Shown piece by piece: positions 1 through 7,829 of a stretch of DNA of 8,977 nucleotides (position 1 is its first letter; each line of letters starts with the position of its first letter). This stretch comes from an uncultured Coriobacteriaceae bacterium (GTDB lineage: Bacteria > Actinomycetota > Coriobacteriia > Coriobacteriales > Atopobiaceae). The notes beneath the pieces are model-generated. The model had not been told where the DNA came from and made no database searches. It saw nothing but the letters and a program-made list of their open reading frames with translations. Location: positions 1 through 8,977 of the forward strand of contig URWR01000056.1 of assembly GCA_900551595.1 (NCBI GenBank), read 5' to 3'. The translations under genes and the position numbers were made by a program.

Positions 1-79
1 AAACTTTTCAGACCTGCCCTTTTTTTGTGAGAGCCGATGCCTGATCAAGATTTGTTCGACATGCATGAGAATGTTTTGT

Positions 80-90
80 CTGTACTACAG
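80..90. promoter_or_regulatory. short palindrome, possible operator
   Basis: CTGTA and TACAG flank a single central C, giving a perfect 11-bp inverted repeat about 49 bases upstream of the TATAAT box. WYL-domain regulators such as BrxR are known to bind inverted repeats ahead of BREX operons, so an operator is possible. The CTGT...ACAG ends recall LexA-type boxes, but the spacing is much too short for the proteobacterial site. A palindrome this short can occur by chance. Confidence 0.2.
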
Positions 91-138
91 TGAGCCTTTA
101 AGAAGAACAGACATATAAAATGTGTCCGAACGGTAGGC

Positions 139-144
139 TATAAT
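139..144 (+). promoter_or_regulatory. possible -10 promoter box upstream of brxA
   Basis: A perfect TATAAT lies about 146 bases before the brxA start. No good -35 hexamer sits 16-18 bases upstream (the aligned bases are A-rich, such as TAAAAT) and there is no TG extension, so the call rests on the -10 box alone. If it is used, the mRNA leader would be about 140 nt and would include the hairpin at 168-194 and the G run at 207-215. This is the best promoter candidate seen for the + strand operon, but it is weakly supported. Confidence 0.3.
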
Positions 145-167
145 CCAAAAAAGTACCTGCAAGAATG

Positions 168-194
168 TGTTTCGGGGGAAGAATGCTTGAAACA
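168..194 (+). promoter_or_regulatory. possible hairpin or operator in the brxA leader
   Basis: TGTTTC (168-173) and GAAACA (189-194) form a perfect 6-bp inverted repeat. In RNA the stem can extend inward with two G-U pairs and one G-C pair to 9 bp (168-176 with 186-194), closing a 9-nt loop. It lies just upstream of the G run. It could be a leader hairpin or a binding site for a regulator encoded outside the window. No T run follows, so it is not an intrinsic terminator. Chance occurrence is possible. Confidence 0.25.
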
Positions 195-206
195 ATAATG
201 ACTTGC

Positions 207-215
207 GGGGGGGGG
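207..215 (+). repeat. homopolymeric run of nine G
   Basis: Nine consecutive G lie 75 bases upstream of the brxA start codon, in the non-coding leader. Runs of this length are prone to slipped-strand length changes in many bacteria and are a known way to switch promoters or leaders. BREX expression is known to be variable in some hosts, so length heterogeneity here could tune the operon. The run itself is certain; its role is inferred. Confidence 0.6.
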
Positions 216-289
216 CGCTTCTAGGACGTCTCTTCTCTGTAACAGTTGATAAGGGCTCACTATGCGCCAGCGTTTGGGCGGTGGCGTAA

Positions 290-919
290 ATGCCAACCGT
301 TACGCATTATAATGGCGCGCTTACGCGTGAGAGCTTTCTTCTGAATGAGATGCGTCTTACCGCTCGTTTATATGCGGATGAGCATCTCCAGGGTGCTGCT
401 GTTCAACAGCAAATCTGTGAGAACAATTTATTTCAATACCCAACCGAACGTAGCCAGCGGTCTCTTTCTAAAGTCTGTTGTCGTAGGCTCGAAAGGCTTT
501 CCCAGGATAAAACTGTACGTGAGCAGCTCATAGACCTTATAGCCCATGGCACCACTGAACAAGCAGCTCAGACGGCGCTTTATGCCATCATGTGCGACAA
601 CCGCCTTGTTTGGGAATTTATGGTCTATGTCATAGGCGGCAAATTTCGTCGCAATGACCTCTTTTTATCAAACCGTGAAATAACAACTTTCATACATGGA
701 CTTGCCTCTCAAGATGCCACACTAGCCTCTTGGAGTGATGCAACCTGTAACAAAATCCGACAGGTATTAAACCGCATGCTGGTTGATACCGGCATGAAAT
801 CTAGCGTGCGTTCTGAGCAGCTTATCGTGCCTTATCTTGACGGCACGCTCAAACAAGCAATTTGCAGCAATGGTGATAAGGCGGCTCTCGCTGCCTTTGG
901 CGTATGCGGGGAGGTGTAA
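290..919 (+). CDS. brxA: BrxA, BREX system protein (DUF1819 family)
   Basis: Predicted 209-residue cytoplasmic protein, the usual length for BrxA, the first gene of Type 1 BREX loci. Known BrxA proteins are small, helical, winged-helix-like and able to bind DNA; their exact job in phage exclusion is unsettled. The sequence shows the family pattern: an early Thr-Arg-Glu-Ser stretch, a helical middle, and the RRNDLFLS segment (from residue 120) leading into a helical C-terminal part with SDATCNKIRQVLNRML. No signal peptide or membrane segment is seen. An in-frame TAA directly precedes ATG 290, so this is the first possible start in the frame; GGTGG (280-284) is its ribosome binding site, 5 bases away. 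Its stop is 5 bases before brxB, and the order brxA-brxB-brxC-pglX strongly supports the call. Confidence 0.9.
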   Translation: MPTVTHYNGALTRESFLLNEMRLTARLYADEHLQGAAVQQQICENNLFQYPTERSQRSLSKVCCRRLERLSQDKTVREQLIDLIAHGTTEQAAQTALYAIMCDNRLVWEFMVYVIGGKFRRNDLFLSNREITTFIHGLASQDATLASWSDATCNKIRQVLNRMLVDTGMKSSVRSEQLIVPYLDGTLKQAICSNGDKAALAAFGVCGEV

Positions 920-924
920 CTATC

Positions 925-1599
925 ATGCCCCGTACATCTTCAACTTTGCATGGGAAGGTATCTAACACTTCTCAAACACATGTGGGCTTCACTAACAGCT
1001 CTTCTACGAAGATGGGAGCCGGATCAGGGCTTACGTTGCAAGAGCGGCTTGATGGTATAGCGAAGCGTATCTCGTCTCAAGAGTTCCTTGAGAACAAAGG
1101 GCTAGGCAATGAGGTTGGTATTCATGTATTTGCCTACGACCCCCACTATGAATGGCAGGTACGGGCAGCCGTTGCCAATCTGATGCATGCAAGCGTTACT
1201 GGCAAGCTTCCTTGTTGCATTCATGAGCGCAATCTCTGGGAAGCTGTTCTGGAGGTATGTCGACAAAAGCGCATTCTCGACAAAATAGATGCGCTTGAGC
1301 ACAAACGTGGCAGTAAGGCACTGCAAAAGAGCTTGCAGCCTATTGTGACCCCCGAGGCGCTGGTGGCTAGCATGAATTGGCAGCCACACGAGCATGGTCG
1401 AGATGTTCTTTTTATAACTGGTGTAGGCCAGGCGTACCCCTTCGTGCGCGCACATCAAATTCTTGAGAATGGCCAGCATGTATTTGATGACATACCGGTA
1501 GTGCTGTTCTATCCGGGTACTTACAACGGCCGCGAACTTGCGCTCTTTGGCCGCCATGATCAGGCATCTAATTACTACCGCGCATTTTCTTTGATCTAA
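925..1599 (+). CDS. brxB: BrxB, BREX system protein (DUF1788 family)
   Basis: Predicted 224-residue protein of the DUF1788 family, found in nearly all BREX loci and required in tested Type 1 systems, with unknown biochemical role. Visible family marks are LTLQERLDGIAKRI near residue 36, FAYDPHYEWQ (about 69-78) and the C-terminal PGTYNGRELALFG...NYYRAF (from about 197). I chose ATG 925 because GGGGAGGTG (908-916) is an almost ideal ribosome binding site 8 bases before it. ATG 904 is also in frame but would place that site inside the gene and overlap brxA. ATG 1012 would start nearer the conserved region but has no clear site. The first ~35 residues are rich in Ser, Thr and Asn and look like a disordered extension. 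Confidence 0.9.
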   Translation: MPRTSSTLHGKVSNTSQTHVGFTNSSSTKMGAGSGLTLQERLDGIAKRISSQEFLENKGLGNEVGIHVFAYDPHYEWQVRAAVANLMHASVTGKLPCCIHERNLWEAVLEVCRQKRILDKIDALEHKRGSKALQKSLQPIVTPEALVASMNWQPHEHGRDVLFITGVGQAYPFVRAHQILENGQHVFDDIPVVLFYPGTYNGRELALFGRHDQASNYYRAFSLI

Positions 1600-1604
1600 T
1601 CCTT

Positions 1605-1627
1605 CGACACCGTCCGGTGTCGGACGG
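1605..1627 (+). promoter_or_regulatory. two overlapping, mutually exclusive hairpins before brxC
   Basis: The brxB-brxC gap holds two perfect inverted repeats that share bases. Hairpin A pairs CGACACCG (1605-1612) with CGGTGTCG (1615-1622); with a 4-nt loop it is a 7-bp stem, and in RNA it can extend outward by a U-G and a U-A pair. Hairpin B pairs CCGTCCG (1610-1616) with CGGACGG (1621-1627) around the loop GTGT. Only one can form at a time. B pairs the first two bases of the presumed brxC ribosome binding site GGAG (1626-1629), while A leaves it free. No T run follows, so a classical terminator is unlikely; a processing site, protein-binding site or translational switch are the options. Confidence 0.5.
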
Positions 1628-1641
1628 AGAAAGTTACTTTG

Positions 1642-4600
1642 ATGATTATTAAAGACTTGTTTGCTAAAGACATTAATCGCGATATTAATGGCGTTGTTAA
1701 AGTTGCCCAGGAAGATGACGCAGCTACCCGGCAGGAACTTGAAGAGTACGTTGTAACTCGTGAGCTTCGCCGTCGTTTTGGTGATTTTTTCGGTGCCTAT
1801 GAGGCTGCGCTCGACCGTCCAACAGACAAAATTGGCGTATGGATTTCTGGCTTCTTTGGATCCGGTAAATCCCACTTTCTCAAAATGCTTTCGTATTTGC
1901 TTTCTAACAAAATGGTAGATGGTAAGCCTGCTATCGACTACTTTATTGATCCTGTTACGGGAAAGAGTAAGTTTGGGGATCCTCTTATGGATGCTCAAGT
2001 TCGCCGTTGTGTAGATGTACCTACCGAATCAATTCTGTTCAATATCGACAACAAAGGTCCATCTGAGAAAGACAAAACAGCCATTCTTAAGGTATTTGCT
2101 CGCGTGTTTTATGAGCATTTAGGATACTACGGCGAAGATATTCATCTTGTTCGCCTAGAACAATTTATAGATGCTCAGAATAAACGCGACGAATTTCGTG
2201 CGGCTTTCGAGCGTATAAATGGTGGCAGCTGGCTTGATGAGCGCGTAACTTATAAATTCAATTCTGATGACCTTATTGAGGCGCTTTCTGAATCTGGCGT
2301 TATGAGCCGAGATGAGGCAACCCGCTGGGCCGAGGGCGAAACAACCACCGAGATTTCTATCGATACACTCACCGATGAAATTCGCGACTATGTTGAGCGT
2401 CGTGCTGCAGAGGAGGGCGGTAAATTCCGCTTGCTCTTCTGTGTGGATGAAGTTGGTCAGTATATTGGTTCTGACGTGAATCTTATGCTTAATCTTCAGA
2501 CCTTGGTGGAGGAATTGGGCACCAAATGCGCTGGACGCGTTTGGGTTATTGTGACGAGTCAAGAGGCAATTGACGAGGTTACGAAGGTAGTTGGTAACGA
2601 CTTCTCTAAAATTCAGGGTCGCTTTAATACGAGACTTTCACTTTCCAGCTCTAGCGTTGATGAAGTTATTAAACGTCGTGTGCTTGAAAAGACCGAAACA
2701 GCACATGAAACTCTTGCGCTGGAGTATGAGCAGCAACAGGCAGTGCTGAGAAACCTCTTCACCTTTGAGGATTCCAAGAACGATCTTATTGGCTATGAGA
2801 GCAGCAACGATTTTGTAGATTCGTATCCTTTTGTGAGCTATCAGTTCAAAGTGATGCAAAACGTGTTTACCGAGATACGTAAACATGGTAGTTCGGGAAA
2901 GCATCTTGCTTCGGGCGAACGCTCCATGCTCTCTGGCTTCCAAGAAGCTGCACAGGATGTTGAGGAAAACGGTGTGGGTACTCTGGTGCCCTTCTCACTC
3001 TTTTACGATACGGTACAAAACTTTCTTGATGGCGGCATTCGCCGTGTGATCGATCGTTGTCAGGATGCCGCAGATAAGGCTCAAGGGCTTGAACCGTTTG
3101 ATGTGAGCGTGTTGAAGCTTCTGTTCCTTATTCGTTATATCGACGACATTAAATCCAATATCAATAACATTGCCATCCTTATGACCGATAGCATTGATGT
3201 TGACAAGGTAGCGATGCGCGAGCAGGTAAAGGGGTCACTCGACCGCTTGGTTCGCGAGAATTATGTATCTCGCAGTGGAGATGTGTATACCTTCCTTACC
3301 GATGAAGAGCAAGATATTGCTCGTGCAATTCACGATACGCCCGTTGATACCGCGCAGATTACACGCAAAATTGGCGCGGTGGTGTTTGACGAGATATTCC
3401 CCAACAAAAAGTTGCGTGTGGGCAAAGGGGATTGCGCAAATGATTTCCCTATAGATAGGTATGTTGACGAAGCAGTCTACGGGAATGCTCAAAATGGATT
3501 AAAGCTGCGTCTTATGACAGCGCTCTCCGATGTTGAGGCTGAAGGGGGAGCACAGCGACTTATTTTGCGCTCTGCCAATGGCGAGGCAATCTGTGTACTC
3601 AAAGACACCGCATATTACGATGCTCTTGAAGAAGCGTCGCGCATTGAGCGCTACATTATGACGCAAAACGTGCAGGTGCTTTCAGCTACAACGCGTCTAA
3701 TTCTTGACAACCGTCGTAAAGAACAACGTCAGCTTGAAGTGGAGGCAGCAGAACTCCTAAAACGAGCAATTCAGGATGCAGATTTTTATGTGGCAGGAAC
3801 CACCTTTATGCCGCGCAGCTCGGGAGCAGCTGCTCGACTTACTGAGGCCCTCGAGACACTCGTTGAGAATGTCTATACCAAACTCAACTATATCGATCAC
3901 AACGTTCGCGACGATGCTGAGGTACTTGCAATTGCGCGCGGAGCAGCACAGAGTTTTGATGGGCTTGAAGCCAATAAGAGAGCTCTTGAAGATGTGTCGC
4001 AATATTTGGAAGTTCAGCATCAGCGGCATCTTGAAATCTCAATGCAGGAACTCCAACATCGCTATAACGCCATACCATATGGATGGCGTGAGATTGATAT
4101 TGCTGCCGTAGTTGCTGCACTTATCGCTTCTCAGCGTGCCCAAATTCGCTACCAGGGACAACTCATTGCTCCTACCAACAGTGCTTTAGCTGATCTTTTG
4201 CGCCAGCGGAATAAGGTTGCAAATGTAAAAGTTGAGCAACGCGTGATTGTGTCTGAAGCACAGCGCGCTCAGGCGCAACGAATCTTGAAAGAGATCTTTC
4301 CACAAGAAAGCTTCCCGCTTGATGAGGACGGCCTTACTCGTAGTGCAAAAGCAGCGTTTGAGCAGCTTCAAAAGGAGCTTCAAGATCTTCTCGACCGCGA
4401 GTTTAATCGCTCTACCTATATTAATCGTCGCCCGTACCCAGGCAGACTTATAGTTGAGCAAGGCATTAAGCTTTGTAAGACCATAGTTGCACAAGCAAAT
4501 GATCCGGCGGCGTTTATCAAAACTATTCGTGATAACGAAGACGATCTGTATGACTTTTCAGATGACATTGGACCTGTTCGACAATTCTTCAATGGTGGAC

Positions 4601-5268
4601 AACGCGAGTGGTTTGATCGTGCAGACGAGCTGATTTCGAGCATCAATGCGAGTGAGCGTACGTATTTTGCAGGCAATAGTGAAGTTGAGCAAGCGCTTGC
4701 TACTATTTCGGAAGTGCTTGCCAAGGACGATCCCTACAAGCAGCTTAAAGACATTCCCGCATGCGTAAATATGGTTGAACAAGAGCGTAATACATTACTT
4801 GCTCAAAAACGAAATGACATACTTGACCAGCTGTCTAAGACGTTTGACGAGATAGAGAGTGCTGCACAAGAAGAAGGTGTAACGCTTTCCTCTGCAGGCG
4901 ATCGTCGTTTAGCACTTAAAAATCTGGCGCACGGAGCGAAGAGCCTTACTGAGCTTGATACTATTCCGCTAAATATTGCTACCTACCGCGATGAGGCATA
5001 CCGTGAAATAGAACGGCGTAAGGCTGCACGTGAAAAGCCTAAACCAGCAACAACATCAGTAACTGTTACAGATCATGTCGTACACGAGCAACCCATCAAA
5101 GAGCCGTTGCGTCCCACGCCTGAGCCCAAACGCATAAAGCTTTCTAACCTATGCCGTCCTCGTACGCTCTATACACCTGATGATATACAGGCCTATGTAG
5201 AAGACCTTCGTACGCGCTTGAACTCGGAACTCACCAAAAATAATGACGATGGCATTTTTGTGAGCTAG
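1642..5268 (+). CDS. brxC: BrxC, large BREX AAA+-type ATPase
   Basis: Predicted 1208-residue protein, full length for BrxC (about 1200), the large P-loop ATPase core component of BREX. The N-terminus MIIKDLFAKDINRDINGVVK is typical of the family. Walker A GFFGSGKS is at residues 70-77 (Lys76 binds nucleotide). Walker B LLFCVDE ends at Asp269-Glu270. A sensor-like strand with TSQE follows at 305-308. The rest is mostly helical with charged coiled-coil-like stretches (for example around 690-730) and ends in the family-type RTLYTPDDIQAYVEDLRTRL segment. ATG 1642 fits the family start; TTG 1639 is in frame just before it and is nearer to GGAG (1626-1629), so either may be used. No frameshift or internal stop is seen. 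The stop lies 11 bases before pglX, consistent with one transcript. Confidence 0.96.
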   Translation: MIIKDLFAKDINRDINGVVKVAQEDDAATRQELEEYVVTRELRRRFGDFFGAYEAALDRPTDKIGVWISGFFGSGKSHFLKMLSYLLSNKMVDGKPAIDYFIDPVTGKSKFGDPLMDAQVRRCVDVPTESILFNIDNKGPSEKDKTAILKVFARVFYEHLGYYGEDIHLVRLEQFIDAQNKRDEFRAAFERINGGSWLDERVTYKFNSDDLIEALSESGVMSRDEATRWAEGETTTEISIDTLTDEIRDYVERRAAEEGGKFRLLFCVDEVGQYIGSDVNLMLNLQTLVEELGTKCAGRVWVIVTSQEAIDEVTKVVGNDFSKIQGRFNTRLSLSSSSVDEVIKRRVLEKTETAHETLALEYEQQQAVLRNLFTFEDSKNDLIGYESSNDFVDSYPFVSYQFKVMQNVFTEIRKHGSSGKHLASGERSMLSGFQEAAQDVEENGVGTLVPFSLFYDTVQNFLDGGIRRVIDRCQDAADKAQGLEPFDVSVLKLLFLIRYIDDIKSNINNIAILMTDSIDVDKVAMREQVKGSLDRLVRENYVSRSGDVYTFLTDEEQDIARAIHDTPVDTAQITRKIGAVVFDEIFPNKKLRVGKGDCANDFPIDRYVDEAVYGNAQNGLKLRLMTALSDVEAEGGAQRLILRSANGEAICVLKDTAYYDALEEASRIERYIMTQNVQVLSATTRLILDNRRKEQRQLEVEAAELLKRAIQDADFYVAGTTFMPRSSGAAARLTEALETLVENVYTKLNYIDHNVRDDAEVLAIARGAAQSFDGLEANKRALEDVSQYLEVQHQRHLEISMQELQHRYNAIPYGWREIDIAAVVAALIASQRAQIRYQGQLIAPTNSALADLLRQRNKVANVKVEQRVIVSEAQRAQAQRILKEIFPQESFPLDEDGLTRSAKAAFEQLQKELQDLLDREFNRSTYINRRPYPGRLIVEQGIKLCKTIVAQANDPAAFIKTIRDNEDDLYDFSDDIGPVRQFFNGGQREWFDRADELISSINASERTYFAGNSEVEQALATISEVLAKDDPYKQLKDIPACVNMVEQERNTLLAQKRNDILDQLSKTFDEIESAAQEEGVTLSSAGDRRLALKNLAHGAKSLTELDTIPLNIATYRDEAYREIERRKAAREKPKPATTSVTVTDHVVHEQPIKEPLRPTPEPKRIKLSNLCRPRTLYTPDDIQAYVEDLRTRLNSELTKNNDDGIFVS

Positions 5269-5279
5269 GTGAGGCAGAC

Positions 5280-7823
5280 ATGGATACCACTTGTTTAGAG
5301 AGGTTTGCACCATGGGCTCGCACTGAGCTCATAAAAGGTGTTGACCAACGAGCATATAACCTTGCGATCAAACCGGATGCAGATAACCACCAGCCAGCAG
5401 ATGCTACGGTGGTAAATGGGCGGGTTCTCTCGAATCTTGAGCAGCGGCAACGCGCTGAGCTTGTTCGTCGCATTGAACAGCGTGGCTATAGTGTCTTCAT
5501 TGAAGAAATGGCCTATACCTGGTTTAACCGACTGATAGCCATCCGATATATGGAAGTGCATGACTATCTGCCAAGTCATACACGCATCCTTTCGAGTGAT
5601 ACGGGATCATTTGAGTCGCAAGCAGTGCATGATGTACTCACGCTTGACTTAGAAGGTCTTGTTAAGGAACAGGTGCTTACTTTTATTGAGCAGGGTGATA
5701 AGGACAACGAGCTGTTCCGGTTAATTGTTCTTGCTCAGTGCAATGAACTTGCCGAGGCAATGCCAACGGTTTTTGGACATATGGATGATGCCGATGTGCT
5801 TATGTTGCCCGACAACCTTCTTAAAGAGGGAAGTGTTGTTGCTCACCTGGTGCAAGATATTCCAGAGAACGTATGGTATGACGTTGAGGCGCTGGGGTGG
5901 TTGTACCAGTTTTACAACGCTGAGCGTAAGGACGAGTTCTTCAAGAGCAAACGCAAGGCCACTCCTGAAGATATTGCACCAGCTACACAACTTTTTACTC
6001 CTGATTGGATCGTGCGTTACATGGTGGACAACTCGCTCGGACGCTTGTGGATGCTTAATCATCCAGAGAGTCGGCTCTGTGAGTATGCTCACGCCGAGGA
6101 TCCGCGTGATCGTCTCATGGAGTACTACATAAAGCCGGATGCTGAGCATGAGGATTTTATCCGTGTGACTAGTCCAGAGGATATTACCTTTTGCGACCTA
6201 GCATGCGGATCGGGCCATATTCTGGTTTATGCGTTCAAGATGCTCATGGCTATCTATGAGGAGCAAGGATATCGCAGACGTGACATTCCTGAGCTTATCC
6301 TGACGAAAAATCTTTCTGGTATGGAGATTGATCCACGTGCAGCGCAGATTGAAACGCTTGTGCTTGCTATGTGCGCTCGTAAACATGACCGTCGGTTCTT
6401 CAGTCGAGGTGTTACAGCAGATATTACGGTGTTGGAAAGTATCGAAATTGACGCCGATAGTTTGCTGCTTACAAGCCCGCTGCGCGAGAAGCCTGAGCTT
6501 TTGGACACACTTGCACATTTAGGAGAAATAGGCAGTCTCTTCCAGCCGAGTGACAGTGATATTGCTGCACTTGAAGAAGACCTCACAGACGCAATGGGGG
6601 AGGACTTGTTCTCCTCTCATACAAACAAATTAGTTGAGCAAGCACTTAAGGTATGTCGAGCACTAACACGTCACTTTGATGTAGTGGTTGCTAATCCTCC
6701 CTATATGGGCAGTAGCAGCTTCAATTCGTTTATGAGTAAATGGATAAAGAAACACTATCCCGATAGCTGCAGGGACCTGTGCACAGCGTTCATCGAGCGC
6801 AGCTATGATCTTGCTTATGAGCGGGGCTATAGCGCCATGGTCACAATGCAGTCGTGGATGTTTCTCGGCAGCTTCGAGAAGATGCGTACTCGCATCATCG
6901 ATGAGAAGACCATCCTTACCATGGCTCACCTTGGGACTCGTGCATTTGACGCCATCGGGGGCGAAGTTGTTTCTGTCACTGCCGATGTGTTCTACAACGG
7001 CAAGTCAGCGTCTAAAGGCGTCTACGTGCGGCTGGTTGATATCGTTGGCAGTGAGCCCAAGCGCGAAAAGCTGCTCGAAGCCATCCAAAACCCCGACTGC
7101 GGATGGTTCTACCGAGCAGATGCTGTCACATTTCATGACATCCCCGGTTCCCCTATTGCGTATTGGCTATCACCATCGGCAGTTTCTTCTTTCTTAAAAT
7201 TTCCAAGGCTTGATTCGATTGTTAGTCTTCAAGCTGGCATTACCACTGGAAATAATCAGCGCTATATACTGTCGTGGTGGGAATTATCCATCTGTTTTAT
7301 TGATTCTCAATGTACGTCTGTCTCGCGAGTTGCAAAAGAAAAGGCTTGGTATCCCTGCAACAAAGGCGGACGATTCCGGAAATGGTATGGCAATCGTGAA
7401 TCAGTAATGAACTTTTCACGCAGTGCGCAAAACGAAATGCGAGAGCTTCCAGGCTATCGTCCGGTAAGTCTAAAAGAGCAGTTTCATTCTTCAATCAGTT
7501 GGTCCGATATTACGGCCGATCATAATTCGTTTCGGTTGAATGGATCAAATTGTCTATTCGAGCACGCTGGCAGTTGTGCATTTGGGAAGGAAGAAGATTT
7601 GATTGCAGTCGCAGGTTTTCTCAATTCTTCAACGAGCCAGGCGCTGATTAACGCTATGAACCCAACTTTGAACTGTAATGCAGGCGTTGTGTCAAGGCTG
7701 CCATACATTGTGTCTTCACCTTTGAAAATATCTCAATTAGTTCATCAATGCGTCATTAACGCAAGAAGAGATTATGACTCCCAAGAAACCTCCTGGGATT
7801 TCAAGCGCAGTCCGTTGGTGTGA
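5280..7823 (+). CDS. pglX: PglX-type BREX adenine methyltransferase, C-terminally short
   Basis: Predicted 847-residue DNA adenine-N6 methyltransferase. In Type 1 BREX, PglX methylates one strand of a non-palindromic site to mark host DNA and is needed for defence in tested systems. SAM-binding motif I is DLACGSGH (306-313), motif II is MEID (348-351), and catalytic motif IV is NPPY (472-475). The region after about 620 has the family target-recognition marks GSPIAYW (from 623), WYPCNKGG (690-697) and RKWYGN (700-705), and ends in ETSWDFKR (836-843). Family members normally continue about 350 residues past this motif; here TGA follows four codons later. GGTGAGG (5268-5274) is a strong ribosome binding site 5 bases before ATG. 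Hand-counted GC drops from 57% (7021-7080) to about 40% (7201-7320), hinting that the recognition part was exchanged. It could be inactive, a cassette of a switching system, or a new short form. Confidence 0.9.
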   Translation: MDTTCLERFAPWARTELIKGVDQRAYNLAIKPDADNHQPADATVVNGRVLSNLEQRQRAELVRRIEQRGYSVFIEEMAYTWFNRLIAIRYMEVHDYLPSHTRILSSDTGSFESQAVHDVLTLDLEGLVKEQVLTFIEQGDKDNELFRLIVLAQCNELAEAMPTVFGHMDDADVLMLPDNLLKEGSVVAHLVQDIPENVWYDVEALGWLYQFYNAERKDEFFKSKRKATPEDIAPATQLFTPDWIVRYMVDNSLGRLWMLNHPESRLCEYAHAEDPRDRLMEYYIKPDAEHEDFIRVTSPEDITFCDLACGSGHILVYAFKMLMAIYEEQGYRRRDIPELILTKNLSGMEIDPRAAQIETLVLAMCARKHDRRFFSRGVTADITVLESIEIDADSLLLTSPLREKPELLDTLAHLGEIGSLFQPSDSDIAALEEDLTDAMGEDLFSSHTNKLVEQALKVCRALTRHFDVVVANPPYMGSSSFNSFMSKWIKKHYPDSCRDLCTAFIERSYDLAYERGYSAMVTMQSWMFLGSFEKMRTRIIDEKTILTMAHLGTRAFDAIGGEVVSVTADVFYNGKSASKGVYVRLVDIVGSEPKREKLLEAIQNPDCGWFYRADAVTFHDIPGSPIAYWLSPSAVSSFLKFPRLDSIVSLQAGITTGNNQRYILSWWELSICFIDSQCTSVSRVAKEKAWYPCNKGGRFRKWYGNRESVMNFSRSAQNEMRELPGYRPVSLKEQFHSSISWSDITADHNSFRLNGSNCLFEHAGSCAFGKEEDLIAVAGFLNSSTSQALINAMNPTLNCNAGVVSRLPYIVSSPLKISQLVHQCVINARRDYDSQETSWDFKRSPLV

Positions 7824-7829
7824 TTGCCT

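Larger units (their letters stand above)
1..289. other. non-coding region upstream of the BREX operon
   Basis: No supported gene lies here. A forward frame is open from position 2 to the TAA at 116-118, but it has no start in view and an unremarkable Cys/Phe/Arg-rich translation, so it is not called. The region holds a run of seven T (20-26), an 8-bp palindrome CATGCATG (60-67), an 11-bp palindrome CTGTACTACAG (80-90), the TATAAT box, a leader hairpin, the G run, and a 16-codon leader frame starting at ATG 262. BREX operons often have a regulator gene such as brxR upstream; none is visible within these bases. Confidence 0.5.

Noticed and set aside
20..26. Run of seven T as the terminator of an upstream gene
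   Set aside because: No GC-rich stem is visible in the 19 bases before it, and the upstream sequence is outside the window.
1102..1998. Long reverse-strand open frame (298 codons) across brxB and the brxC start
   Set aside because: It lies opposite two well-recognised BREX genes, shows no recognisable domain and has the low-complexity look of an antisense shadow.
7779..7798. Inverted repeat TCCCA...TGGGA just before the pglX stop, as a possible recombination site
   Set aside because: Only 5 bp are perfect, it lies in codons for the conserved SQETSWDF stretch, and no second copy was noticed in the window.
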